From Helianthus annuus (Eukaryota > Streptophyta > Magnoliopsida > Asterales > Asteraceae): a DNA stretch of 64,000 bases. This document shows, piece after piece, positions 33,173-44,905 of the stretch. How positions within the stretch are numbered: position 1 is the stretch's first letter; every line of letters begins with the position of its first letter. The notes beneath the pieces were generated by a model. It was given only the letters and a program-made list of their open reading frames with translations. It ran no database searches and was not told the DNA's origin. A program made the translations under genes and the position numbers. Where the stretch lies: assembly GCF_002127325.2 (NCBI RefSeq), contig NC_035435.2:130417788-130481787 (forward strand). Direction: 5' to 3'.

Positions 33173-33732
33173 GAACAGTTCTGAATACATGAATACGACC
33201 ATGACACTCAGCTCCAGATTGCAAGGTTCGTCTTTCTCACTTGTTGCATACATTACATGACTAGTACACATTTGTTTATGACGTAACATACAAACACACA
33301 CACTCGTCACTATAGCATGATTACCTGAACTACTTGCTTACATTATGATGCATTGATAGTTTGTCATAGTCCTTGGATTTCTATGGTTTTATCGTTTTGA
33401 TAACCTCTGATTGGCATTCGAGTTTGAGGAACCATTTGACATGAGTTAAGAGGAACTGAGATGAGCATGCAAATCGCAATATTATTGTGGGTGCACACAC
33501 AAAAATAATGTGGGATGCATGTGAGTCCTAGTGAGGCTTAATAAGTGGAAAAAGGGTTCTGCTATGTTATTTGATCAATGTGAAACGTAACAATTCTATA
33601 GGAGTCATAGCAGTAATTGTCTCCTACTCGAACGTGATCTTTCACCCCTCTCTGAACCCTTTCGAATCTCGATGCTATCGAGTATTACCTGAGCACCCAT
33701 CTGAACGCCTAGCGAACTGTGTAGAATGTTAA
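33173..33732 (+). other. Gypsy-3 leader with two further hairpins
   Basis: No ORF. ATTATTGTG at 33481-33489 faces CACAA...ATAAT ending 33509, around GGTGCACAC. An 8-bp perfect stem CTGCTATG/CATAGCAG spans about 33559-33613. Confidence 0.5.
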
Positions 33733-36700
33733 GTGCTAGTACGAACGTCCCTGAGTTGGATGTCACAGCGTCGAACGATTGGTCGATACCTTTCTCACTA
33801 CCCTTCGTTGGCTGGAACTCAATGTATTGACGTCTTAGATCCCGAAATGCGATCCCTTCTGCAACACTCTGGAAACATACCGTGTATTACTCAGTCAAAT
33901 TGCAACATCGATGGACAAGAGGATGAGCGTAGTACTTTACCAACCTCAGTATTTGGACGACCATGTCTACCAGCAGCAATCACCAGCAAATTGACTTCGA
34001 TCGAATCCTTAACCCTAGTCAACGACTTATGGGAGTCAACTCTTACGAATCAATCAGGACATAAGCGATGACAACTGATCATATTATGGAATGTGTAACT
34101 GCCAGCACAATGAGTAGCGCCTTAGGACGTGGCACGAAAGGTGAAAGGATGGACCTTGTTGGTGAAAGGTCGTAGGGCTCCGTTTCAAGCAACGACATTA
34201 GAGGCAAAAGTCATGGCAATATCAAGGTACTCGTAAATCGTGGCCTACAGTATGGAAATGTAGGCGCCTACGACATGGATTGACAGTTGTTAAATCAAGA
34301 TGACAACAACCAAGGGAACGGCGGCGGTACTGGAAAATTCGCGTAGCGAAAACTAAAACACCGGAAGTAATGCTCATGGAAGGGCATTTAGGATCGGCAT
34401 GGACGACGCCAGGCATTATAGCAACATGGTAGCTAATCGCTTCGTCTCTATTCTGTTTGACCCTGATGCTTCTTGAAACCAAACCTGTTGTGGAACCGAC
34501 TGATGGCAAGTCAAAGGAAACCTCCTGTGTTCATTGGGATGCAAACTCGACCTTGTGGGACAAGTGATCGACATCGACCTTCCTTCTGTTATTCTTGATA
34601 GTTTCGATGCAGTAGATAGTATGGATTGGTTATCCAGGTGTTGTGCAGATATACCTTGTGAGGAGAAGATTTTGCATATCCCTCTCCTTAGTGGAGAATC
34701 ATTATCTGTTCTAAAGCATCAGCGTGGTGTAAAGGATAGTATCATTTCAGCAATGAAAGCCAGGAGCGTCTACGGAGGGACTACTCCGCTATGTTAACAA
34801 CCGTTACCAATGTTAAGGCTAGGAAAAAGGAGGATCGAGGATCCGCCAAATTGTTTGTGATTCCTCTCGGTGTGCTACACGAGGAACTTTCAGGTTTACT
34901 CCCACAACTGTTAGGTAGAATTTCAGTTTGATCTTGCGCCAGAGGCAGCTCTGCTTACTTGTACTCTTACCATCTTGCACCAGGAGGGTTGCAAGAACTG
35001 TCTAATCTACTACAGGAATTGTTAGACAGAAGTTTTGTCGGATCTAGCTCTTTTCGCTTAGGGAAGCCCCAGTTATATCTGTGAAGTTAAACGTTATCGT
35101 TGGACATGTGTACCGATTATCGAAAACTCCGCAAGGCGGCAGTCAAAAACCGTTTGCCTCGACCATGTATTACCAACCTGTCGACCAGTAGCGAGGGTCA
35201 AGCTCCTATTCGAGAATTGACTAACGAACGAACTATCGTCAGATGGAAGCCTAAGGGGAGAATGTTCCTCAAACAGCATATCAAACGCAATGTGGCCATT
35301 ACGACGTTGTATTCCATGACCTTTGGGCTAATCATCACACCAGCAGCTTTATGGATCACAAGAATCGACCGTGTTTATTGATGACGTTTTGGGTCATTTC
35401 CTGGAGAAAGGGACATCATGGAAGACATCTGTATCTTATCTTAGAGCTCCTGAGGGAGGAGTCATTATGTGGGAATACGCGTGGATTGTGCTAATATCCA
35501 TTTTGTTAGCAACTGATTGACACCAAAGATTCCTTCGGGGGTACAACAATTTCTTGGTTTCGGTGAATGCTGTTGTGGATTCATCACATGATTTTCGAAG
35601 ATCACGCAGCTTAACTCCCTTAAGCACAACAGGGTGCTGTGTTCGTGGGAGACAAAACAGGGGAACGTCTTTTCAGCTTTCGAATCCCAACTCTGCAATG
35701 CACTGAGCATCGTCTTCGCCCGAGGGTGCGAGTGATTTACTGGTATAGCTTAAGGGTTCGAATCAGAGTCCCAGCTAGACATCGATGCAACACGAGAAGG
35801 TGATGGCTTACGTAGTGGATTTACAAGAGTTACACGAGACTCAACCTGCGGTGGAACCCATGGTCTTTGGATTTAAGTTAGAGGCATTACTTGGATGGTA
35901 CCGAATGCACCATTTAGACCGATCACAAGGGCCTCCCGTGTACCTTGTTTTGAGAAAGCTAAATTACGTGATGGCATCGCGGGATGAAACTCCCGAGCGA
36001 ATACGACTATGGAACCTAAACGCGTATGAGCTTGCAACTCACCATCGACTCTAGCCTACCCGATCAGATTCGCTCTGTTCACATCGAAGCGCTGAAGGAA
36101 GGGAAGTTTCAAGTTGAGTCCATGCGGCGCATGGAGGAGCAACTTTGGCAAGTTGGACGATATTCGCTACCTTTTGGAATGAATGTGGATCTCATTATGC
36201 GGCAATTGTAGGGAACTTGAGTTGAGCAAAGCACACCGGCCTCAAAATTCTAGTCGTCCGGGTTTTGATGGGAGATTTTGGGATATATAAATCTTGTACT
36301 GGTGATTAGGGCACGAAGGCCCACCTAGCAATGGTTATGAACGATGTTTGACTTGTGGAAAAGTCAAGGTAGAGTATCAGCAACCAGAAACACCCATATG
36401 GAAATGGGAGCAGACTGCCACGAATGTTGCCACTGGACTACCTGAAACTCAGAGCATAAATAACATCACTTGGGTGCTCGTTGATTGTCTCATGTAATTA
36501 GTACACTTTCGCATCCCCTGAGTAACTACCTGTGAAGGCCGGTTTTTAGGCACAAGGTGCCAACTTCTGTTACCTTTGATTTTGAGCTATACCTGATTTA
36601 TGACAAGCGATACATAACACCCTTGGCTCACGTCTAGACATGAGCATCACTTACCATCATAGGACGAACAGTTTGAGTAAACGAAACTCCCCTGACACTC

Positions 36701-37224
36701 GAAGACATGCTGCGAGCATGTGTGGGATTAACTTAGTGTAAATTGGAAGGACGTATACTTTTGGCTGAATTCTACCGTAGTTGTTACCTTTCTAGTATTT
36801 AGACAGCTCTGTGTGGGGCATCGCATGGATGATAATGCCAACCTCTTCGTGGATTGAGGTGGATGACTACCTAGGCACGAGTCCAGGACTTGTACTCGAA
36901 ACTCTTAGGAAGATTGCCTGGACCGAAAATTGTTTGGCGGCATCGAGTGACCGTCAGGAAAGACGATAAGCTTAGGAAACGCTGGGAGTTCATTGTTGAT
37001 GGTCGTATCATGTTAAAAATCTCACCCTAGCAGGGTGTGGTACGCTTGGGAAGCGTGGTAAGCTTAATTTACGTTACGATGATTTATTCAGAATTCTGGA
37101 AAGAATTGGTCACGCCGCCTACAAACTCGAGTTACCCGACGAATTGGGTAACGTTCATGATGTCATTTATATCGCGAGTCTAAAGCAGTGTTTGTCTGAC
37201 GAAACGCTTGTGATACCTTCTTAG
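33733..37224 (+). pseudogene. Gypsy-3 decayed gag-pol
   Basis: Only islands are readable. Protease end (34534-34797: IDIDLPSVILDSFD, MDWLSR, LSGESLSVL). RT start (35094-35200: CTDYRKL, VKNRLPRP). RT middle near 35300. RNase H (35785-36054), where a diverged MQ.KV.AY...HE and a weak match to the RNase H end remain. Integrase zinc end and core start (36345-36512: CLTCGKVK, TPIWKWEQ, WVLVDCL). Integrase C-terminus (37093-37224: ILERIGHAAYKLELPDELGNVHD). Gag (about 33733-34430) is inferred only from position. Catalytic Asp motifs of RT and integrase are lost. Stops and shifts occur throughout. Confidence 0.75.
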
Positions 37225-37395
37225 AGTCTGAGTCTAACGTCAACTTGCAGTTGTCAAGGTGCCTATTGAAATCATGCCCCAGGAGGTTAAGGTTTGCGAG
37301 CACTGTCAAATTCCAATTATGAGAGTTCGTTGGAACTCGAGACTAAGTATCCGCAATCGTACGAATCTGCTGAATCAATTCCGATGCAACTGGTG

Positions 37396-37536
37396 AATTT
37401 CGGGGACGAAATTCCTCTTCAAGTTGGGGATGATGTGGCACCTGGGGAAAATCTGTAGCAATCTTGATTTATCACTTCACTCCTTTGTGCTTACTTGTCA
37501 AATTTCGGAACGAAATTTCTTTCAAGTTGGGGATGA
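37396..37536 (+). other. Duplicated pre-PPT palindrome and polypurine tract, gypsy-3
   Basis: AATTTCGGGGACGAAATT (37396-37413) plus CAAGTTGGGGATGATGTG is followed about 104 bases later by a second version (37500-37518, AAATTTCGGAACGAAATTT) with its own CAAGTTGGGGATGATGTG. The second adjoins the LTR. The first is followed by TGTGGCACC, which resembles an LTR start but does not match this LTR. Confidence 0.65.
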
Positions 37537-39972
37537 TGTGACAACCCGAATAACTGAGGTTTGCACTACTTAACATTCCACAACCTTTGACGTGTGTTTC
37601 TGCGTTTATTTGTCCATCTCGTGAACCACTGGGTGTTTATGTGAACATGACATGATTAATTACTATGCATGGAATCGTCAAACGTTTTATATATCGCTTA
37701 ATTGAGTTAGGTGATTAATTGGATTGAGCCGTGAATTTATTGGATACAATTGGGTCACGAACTTGTTTAGCACGCACACGTTGTTTAGACTTAAAAACCC
37801 GAAGCTCGGCCCACTATTTTTGGTTGTTTGTACTCGACTCAAACAAAAAAAAACGAGCGAGTGGGTCGGCGACCCAAGCGAGTGGGCCTAAGCCCATTTT
37901 GGTTTATTAAGCACCCCAAACCAAACTCCTATTATGTAAATGTACGTATCATGTTTAGCTTAACAAAAACTCAAAACAAAGACAAACCCTAACCCTTCTA
38001 TAATCGGCGAATAGGACCCCTCATCATCGAAGACGTTATCTTACTTGAGCAAGCCATTGGTTAGTAAATTTACTGTCATATTAATTCTTATTTGGCGATC
38101 TTGTTTATTTAACTTTTGATTGATACCTCTCGGCTATGTGCAATTGTTGACATGTGATCCTGATTTTTGGGTATTATCAAATAATAATAAACGTGGTTAT
38201 TAAACATACTGTGTATAGTATGGTGTATTGATTAGTTATATTCTTTGATTGATTGCTTGTGATGTGTTTTGAAAGTGCAGCCAAATTGGGATAATGATCA
38301 CTTCATATTGTGGGCCATTGTGTTCATGTTTGCATGAGAAATTGTTAGTGGGCATGTGATCGATTAGCCCTATATGTCTGCAACTTGTTAATGTATGGTA
38401 GGTATAATCATAGATTTGTTATGACCTAGAGAAACTAGAAAACATAATCTGATGTGCGGCTCGATCGTAATAACAATAAGTTAGGGTTTGCTCACACATG
38501 AATTATTAGGGAATAGAACATATGGTTATAACTTATTGGTTGATGCATAAAATATTAGTTGCACATGATGAGAAGCATATTGGACAAATTTAGAGAGCAT
38601 ATTTGCAAGAATTGAAGCCCAACGATTTTCGTAAATATTCATATATTGGGCCTTTCAATTGAATACGGATATTTTATTAAAAAAAACCCTATTCGATATA
38701 ATATTAAACTGATCGGTTGTGTCAAAGGATTGTGACATCCGATCTCCTTGAAATATAGTGGATCAATTTATTATTTAAATGTGCACTGAGCTTAATATGT
38801 TTTCGTTTTGATAACCGCACATCTCCAACTTCTAATTGAACCACATTTAATGTGTTCTATAATGTTCAATATAATGTCCAGTTTGTGATTAATGTTGTGA
38901 AGTTTAAATTAGTGGGCCACACATATAGTTTCCATTTTAGTACACATGTGGTTATGATTCACCTTATTTATTAAAAGAACCATGAATTATAATTAATAAA
39001 AATAATAGAATGTTATTTAAAGAATAGTGTGGGGTTTCGACTTTATTCATTGTGTGTGGTGTAATACTGTGTGTTGAACCGCTAAATTGATCACATGAGC
39101 ATCGAATTGTTTGGACTCTAGGGTAATGTGAAACCCTACTCGTATACTTACCAACATTAAATGTAAATTAGGTCGCGCGTAACTGACCTAATTCGTGTTT
39201 AAGACTAGAAGTACAATATCATACCGAGCCAACCAAAGGTAAGTTCACTACTTTTTTTTTTCCAAGCATGCATCCCGGGGAGGGATATCGGGTAACGTTC
39301 CGGGGAGGAATGTCATGTTATTGGGATGCTTGTTGTTATACTCAGTTTCTATCATATAAGACCCCTTACATCTACCGATAGTTTCCGGGGAGGCAACGAG
39401 GTTATTAGTTGATAGCGGTTTGGCACCCTCACACCGTACTAGGGAGGACGGGCGTGAACTAATTACCTTAAAGCATGACCAATGTTTTGATAGAGACATT
39501 GGGGTTGGGAAAATACATCTTGTAGCCATTGCGGTAATTGAGTTAATAACAACATCAAATCAAATCATCGAAACTGTGCAACGTTTTAATCTGGTAACTG
39601 GTATCTAAACACGTTAACAAAACTTTGAACTCACTAGCGTCGTCTGACACACTTGTCTGCATGCTTGCAGGATTGCAGGTTTATATCATTGGGACTTGCT
39701 GTCTGGGATGCTGGAGTGGTCATGGGTCATGATTCATGGAATCTCAACACAAGCTAAATGATTTATGTACACATGGTTTACTAAACACTTAATAAATGAG
39801 TTTTGCTTCCGCTGTACACAATGAATGATATGTAACGTTTGTTGCCCTTTATGTTAATGAATGAAAGTTTTATTTAAATATATTTATGAGTTCAATGTGA
39901 TTGGTGGCTTGGATCCTGGTACGTCACACGCCTCACGGGGGTTTCTGCATGAGGTATTTTGGGGGTGTGACA
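37537..39972 (+). repeat. Gypsy-3 3' LTR, complete
   Basis: 2.44 kb from TGTGACAACCCG to GTGTGACA. Noncoding. It contains the uninterrupted gypsy-2 target (CATAT at 38922-38926). GGCTT at 39973-39977 is the probable target-site copy. Confidence 0.88.
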
Positions 39973-40214
39973 GGCTTCATTTTTGGGACACAGAGAGGGT
40001 ACACTCTGTTGCATTATTTAGTTGTTTGTGTTTTTTCCTTCCTGTGTTTCTTGTTTTTTGGTCTTTTGTGTTGTGTCCTGGTGTGTGGCTCCCTTGACAT
40101 AGTTTGCAGAGGCACCTTTGAGTGACGAACCTCTGATCTGACTCACTGTCTTGGCTTTTTCGTGTGTGATCTTGTGATTGTTTGTCTTTTCTTTACTGAT
40201 TTGTTGGTATTACC
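39973..40214 (+). other. Copia-2 leader remnant
   Basis: T-rich, no ORF. It precedes the gag ATG at 40215. The boundary at 39972/39973 is the gypsy-3 insertion point. Confidence 0.55.
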
Positions 40215-41318
40215 ATGACTGATAAGGGTAGTGATTCGCTTGTTACTTTTACTGGTGGCACACTTGTTAGTAAGATTGATACTGGTGATTCATTATATCT
40301 TCATCCTAGTGATTCTGCTAACTTGACTATTGTTAATATAAAACTGAAAGGCACTGATAATTACATTGTTTGGGCTAATGCTATGAATCTTGCTTTACAA
40401 GTAAAAAATAAACTTGGATTCGTTGATGGTTCTTGTGTTAGGTCTACAACCGATGAAGTATTAGGAAGACATTAGGATAGTTGTAACTCAATTATTCTTA
40501 CGTGGATTTTGAAATCAGTGGCTGAGGAATTATATTTGGCCATGTGTATTCTAAGTTAGCTTCTGTTGTTTGGAAAGAATTAAAGGAAACATATGATAGA
40601 GTAGATGGATATGTGGTCTTTAATTTGTATCAAAAGATTAATTCATGTTTCTCAAAATGGCATGTCTGTTTCTGGGTATTATCATAAGTTGAATTGAATG
40701 TGGAAACAATTAGATCAAATCCTGTCACTCCCTACTTGTACTTGTGATGTATCCAAACAGTTTAATGATTTTAATCATCTGATTAAACTGCTGCAGTTCT
40801 TAATGGGTCTTGATGGTACATACCAGTCTGTGAATACTTCTCTGTTAACTAGGGAAGTTCTTCCTTCAGTGAATGATGCTTTCTCATTCATTTCTAGAGA
40901 AGAGTCTCACATAAATGCAAAAAAAAAAAATCTGAAAAAAGTTACTAATAATCCAGTTGGTTTTGATGTTAACACCAGTCAGTCTTTTGATTCAAAAAGG
41001 AAAAATGTTAGAACTCCTAACCCAAACCTGAAATGTTCTCATGGTAACAAGACTGGGCATACTATTGAGAAATGTTTTGAACTTGTTGGTTATCCTTCTG
41101 GGATGAAGTCTAAAACCGATGGTAATAAGGGGGGCATGGTTAGTAATAATGTGGTTGTTGATACTCCTGAAACTGCTACTTCTTCTACTGTGAATGGTTT
41201 GACAAATGAACAGATTGCTCAGTTACTTAGCCTGTTGAATGATAAGTCCAGAAATGAACCACAAGGCAGTAATTTTGCCGGTAGGTGTAATTCTGTTTGT
41301 TTTAACAGTTATGCTTAA
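40215..41318 (+). pseudogene. gag: Copia-2 gag remnant
   Basis: The ATG at 40215 opens a frame with the copia Gag start (IKLKGTDNYIVWANAMNLAL...KLGFVDGSC) and a TAG at 40473. Similarity continues with frameshifts (VVWKELKETYD, YQKIN, then 40698-41318). The zinc knuckle reads CSHGNKTGH...C, so the second Cys of CX2C is Gly and the finger is broken. An A-run at 40920-40930 may add slippage. Confidence 0.82.
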
Positions 41319-41342
41319 GTTTTTACTAAGCCTACTTGTTAT

Positions 41343-42338
41343 TTGAAACCTTATTATTGTTTTTCCAACTTAGTTAATAATGGGGAAAAGGTTGGGTGGA
41401 TTATTGATTTTGGGACAAATCAACACATGATTATGGATGATGCTAATCTCATAAATCAAATGGATGTTATTGATTACAATATTAAAGTTAAACATCCTAA
41501 TGGGACTAGTGCCTTAGTTACTAAGATTGATGATATAAAGTTAAGTGATAAGGTTATCTTGTATGATGTGTTTGTTGTTCCTGATTATTGTGTCAATCTT
41601 GTTACTGTTCATAAACTTGCCAAGGATTGCAATCTTACTATTTCGTTTGATGAACATAATTGTTATATTCAGGATTCTCAAACAAAGAAAGTCCAGGTGA
41701 CTGGTAGTCAACTTGATGGTCTTTATTTATGTGGTAATTCTACTATTTCTCACAAGGTGTGTAATGCAAGTCTTGATGTTAATCTTTGGCATGCTAGATT
41801 AGGACATCCTGCTTAACCTGTGTTGCATGTTTTAAAAGATAAGCGAGATATTAAAAAAGGTGTCAAACTTGAACTGTGTAAAACATGTCATAGAGATAAG
41901 CAGCATAGGGAACCTTTTTCCTTTAAGTGAACATAAGACTAAGTCATTGGATGATCTTGTTCATCTTGATGTGTGGGGTCCCTATAGGGTTCAAAGTAGG
42001 GAAGGTTTTAGATACTTCCTTACTGTTGTTAATGACTTTACACGGGCCGTTTGGGTTTATCTTATGAAAAATAAAGATGAAGTTTTTATAATATTAAAGG
42101 GTTTTTTAACATACTTAAAACTCAGTTCAGTAAACACATTAAAGTTTTCAGGAGTGATAATGGTACTAAATTTATAAACAAACAAATTAAAGATTTTTGT
42201 TACAATAATGGAATTATTCATCAAACTTCATGTGTTCATACCCCTCAGCAAAATGGGATAGTTGAAAGGAAACATAGGCACCTTTTAAATGTTGCTAGAG
42301 CTTTATTGTTTCAAGCTGGTTTTCTTCTTAGATTCTAG
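41343..42338 (+). pseudogene. Copia-2 protease and integrase remnants
   Basis: Protease reads WIIDFGTNQHMI: the catalytic Asp remains but DSG has become DFG. GAG-pre-integrase (LWHARLGHPA) ends in a stop near 41815. Integrase core is split over two frames: LDVWGPY near 41970, SDNGTKF near 42155 and NGIVERKHRH near 42255 still show the D, D, E residues. A TAG at about 42337 ends it. Confidence 0.8.
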
Positions 42339-42599
42339 TCTGAATGTATTCTAACTGCTACCTATTTGATTAACAGGACTCCGACTTCAGTCTTATATGA
42401 TATGTCTCCTTATGAACTTGTGTTTGGTTTTGCTTTTGCTTCTGTTTTGAGTTAGCTTAGAATTATTGGGTGTCTTTGTTTTAGCACTGTATTAGACAAT
42501 TATGATAAGTTTAATAGGCATACTGAAAAATGTGTTTCGGTTGGATATTCTAGTGAGGAAAAAGGGTATAAACTATGAAGTCTAGATCAAAGGGTAATG

Positions 42600-43911
42600 T
42601 TTTATTCTAGGGATGTCAGATTTTATGAAACTGCGTTTCCTTTTAAAGAAAAGAAAACTTTTCTTGATCCGGATTCTGAAAATTAATACCTTGAAGTTCT
42701 TTGATTTATTTGACCAAAATGACACCTAAAACTCTAAACCTGACTCTGCTCCCAATGATGATAACACAAGTATGAATCCTTTATCCTTCAGTCATGATTT
42801 TCAGCAACCAGTTAATAACTTTGACAATACTTTAGGTAGGGTTGATACTCAGCAACCAAGTAGTGTTGAGTTAGAAACTGGTAGGGTTGAGCATGATTTA
42901 GAAGTTGAGGAAAACATAAGCAATTCTAAGGGAGGTAATTCAGGGCAACCTAGCAGTGTTTTAAGGAAATCTTCTAAAAATGTAAAATTTCCTTCTAAAC
43001 TTGATGATTTTGTTGTTGATGATAAAATAAAATATGGTCTTGAAAAGGTGTTGAATTATGCTAATCTTGATCCTGATAATTTGTGTTTTACTTCTGTGCT
43101 TAATAAAAGTACTGAACCTAAAAACTATTTTGAAGCTAAACTGATAATAATTGGATTATTACTATGAATGATATGTTAGAACCTTTACACAGAAATGATA
43201 CTTGGGAACTTGTTGATTTGCCACCTAATAGGAAAGCTATAGGCTGTAAATGGATATACAAAATTAAGTATAAAGCCTCAGGCGAGATAGAAAGATACAA
43301 GGCTAGGCTTGTGGCTAAGGGTTTTAGTCAAAAGGAGGGTATAATTTTTTTGAAACATTTTCACCTGTTGTGCAAATGGTTAATGTTAGATGTGTTCTAA
43401 CTATTGTTGTTAATAATGGTTAGGATTTATATCAACTTGATATAAATAAGGCTTTTTTGTATGGAAATTGAATGAAGAAGTCTATATGACTCTTCCTGAT
43501 GGTTATAGTTCCAACCATGAAAATAAGGTTTGTAGACTTAAAAAATCTCTTTATAGTCTTAAACAAGCTCCCCGAATGTGGAATGAGAAGCTTTTTAATG
43601 TTTTACTTGAACTTGGTTTTGAACAAAGTAAGTGTGACCATTCCATGTTTATTAAAACAAGTAAATCTGTGGTTATTATTTTACTTGTTTATGTGGATGA
43701 TATAGTCATAACTGGTAGTTGTTCAACTAAAGTTGCTAAAATAAATTCTCTTCTTAAATCTAAATTTTTAATTTAAGATTTGGGAATGTTAAAATATTTT
43801 CTTGGGATTGAAGTTTTAAAAACCAAAGACGGTTTATGTTTGTCTCAAAGGAAATAATGTCTTGATTTACTTGCTGAGTTTGGTTTGACTAGGTGTAAAC
43901 CCGTGAACAAT
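42600..43911 (+). pseudogene. Copia-2 linker and reverse transcriptase remnants
   Basis: A diverged linker (42772-43167) leads into RT: WELVDLPPNRKAIGCKWIYK (43203 on), ARLVAKGFSQKEG, then a shift and a stop. After that come LPDGYSS, CRLKKSLYSLKQAPRMW and the intact catalytic YVDDIVITGS near 43690. At least four disruptions are visible. Confidence 0.82.
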
Positions 43912-44329
43912 CCCATTGAAGGAAACCATGTTTTACCTCATTTATGTGAAAAAGATAATCAAGTTTTAATTGATATCTCTCTTTACCAAAAACTAATGGG
44001 AAAGTTAATATATCTTTCACATACTAGACCTGATATAGCCTATTTTGTGCATTATCTAAGTCAATATATGCATAGTCCCACTAATGCTTATTTCAAAATT
44101 GCTTTGAGACTCTTAACAGTCCCATTGAAGGAAACCATGTTTTAACTCATTTATGTGAAAAAAGATAATCAAGTTTTAATTGATATCTCTGTTTATCAAA
44201 AACTAGTGGGAAAGTTAATATATCTTTCACATACTAGACCTGATATAGCCTATTTTGTGCATTATCTAAGTCAATATATGCATAGTCCCACTAATGCTCA
44301 TTTCAAATTGCTTTGAGACTCTTAAGATA
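43912..44329 (+). repeat. 209-bp tandem duplication in copia-2 pol
   Basis: The segment starting CCCATTGAAGGAAACC (43912) is repeated from 44121 with a handful of differences. It covers the RT-to-RNase H connection ([28 protein letters not shown]). Confidence 0.85.
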
Positions 44330-44875
44330 CCTTAAGGGTTTTCCTGGGAAAGGTATATTGTTTAAAAAAGGGGATTCTTTAGAACTTAAAGTTTTTGCAG
44401 ATTCTGACCGGGGTAAATGTGTTAACTCTAGGAAGTCTATCACTGGTTTTTGTATTTTCTTAGGAAACTCTCTTATTTCATGGAAAAGCAAAAAGCAGTC
44501 AACCATATCTAGATCTTCTACTGAGGCAGAATATCGTGCTATGTGTGCTGCAACATGTGAAGTCGTTTGGCTTCTTAACATTTTAATTGAACTTAAAGTT
44601 GATATCAAACTTCATATTTCTTTATTTTGTGACAATACAACAACTATATCAATAGCTGCTAACACTGTTTTTCACGAATGTACAATACATTTTGAAATCG
44701 ATATCTTCTTTTTAAGAGAAAAAAATTTCAAAGGTTGTTATTAAGACCGTTGGAGTTACTTCTGAAGAACAAACTGCAAATGTCTTTACAAAAGGATTAA
44801 TTGTTCAGGCTCATGAAAAGGTTTGTGAAAACTTGGGTGTTTTTAATTGTTTTGCATATTGAATTGAGGGAGGGG
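44313..44875 (+). pseudogene. Copia-2 RNase H and 3' end
   Basis: RLLRYLKGFPGKGILF, VFADSDRGKC, STEAEYRAM and the Glu/Asp residues of copia RNase H are present to about 44745. A shift separates the last part (TSEEQTANVFTKGL). It ends at the polypurine tract 44866-44875. Confidence 0.82.
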
Positions 44876-44905
44876 TGTTGAAATAACATATATATATATA
44901 TATAT
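44876..44905 (+). repeat. Copia-2 3' LTR start and TA microsatellite
   Basis: TGTTGAAATAAC is followed by a (TA)n run, after which unrelated sequence begins. Only the first bases of the LTR can be assigned. Confidence 0.6.

Larger units (their letters stand above)
32112..39972 (+). mobile_element. Gypsy-3: element with well-matched LTRs but a ruined gag-pol
   Basis: Left LTR remainder 32112-33102, PBS at 33106, leader, decayed coding region, PPT, right LTR 37537-39972. Gypsy-2 is inserted in the left LTR at the site matching 38922, and the LTR's first part lies left of the window. The shared LTR parts differ at about 3.5% by eye plus two indels (66 bp missing at 32142, 7 bp near 32540). The polyprotein is far more diverged and has no long frame. 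Confidence 0.88.
39973..44905 (+). mobile_element. Copia-2: old, broken Ty1/copia element, 5' end removed by gypsy-3
   Basis: Gag, protease, integrase, RT and RNase H remnants occur in copia order, ending with the purine tract GAGGGAGGGG (44866-44875) and an LTR start TGTTGAAATAAC (44876). No primer site or 5' LTR is seen between 39973 and 40214, so gypsy-3 entered the 5' LTR or leader. AT-rich codons and many stops set it apart from the gypsy elements. Confidence 0.85.

Noticed and set aside
33733..34071. 112-codon ORF as a host gene in gypsy-3
   Set aside because: It lies where gag should be in the element and has no recognisable domain; treated as part of the decayed gag-pol.
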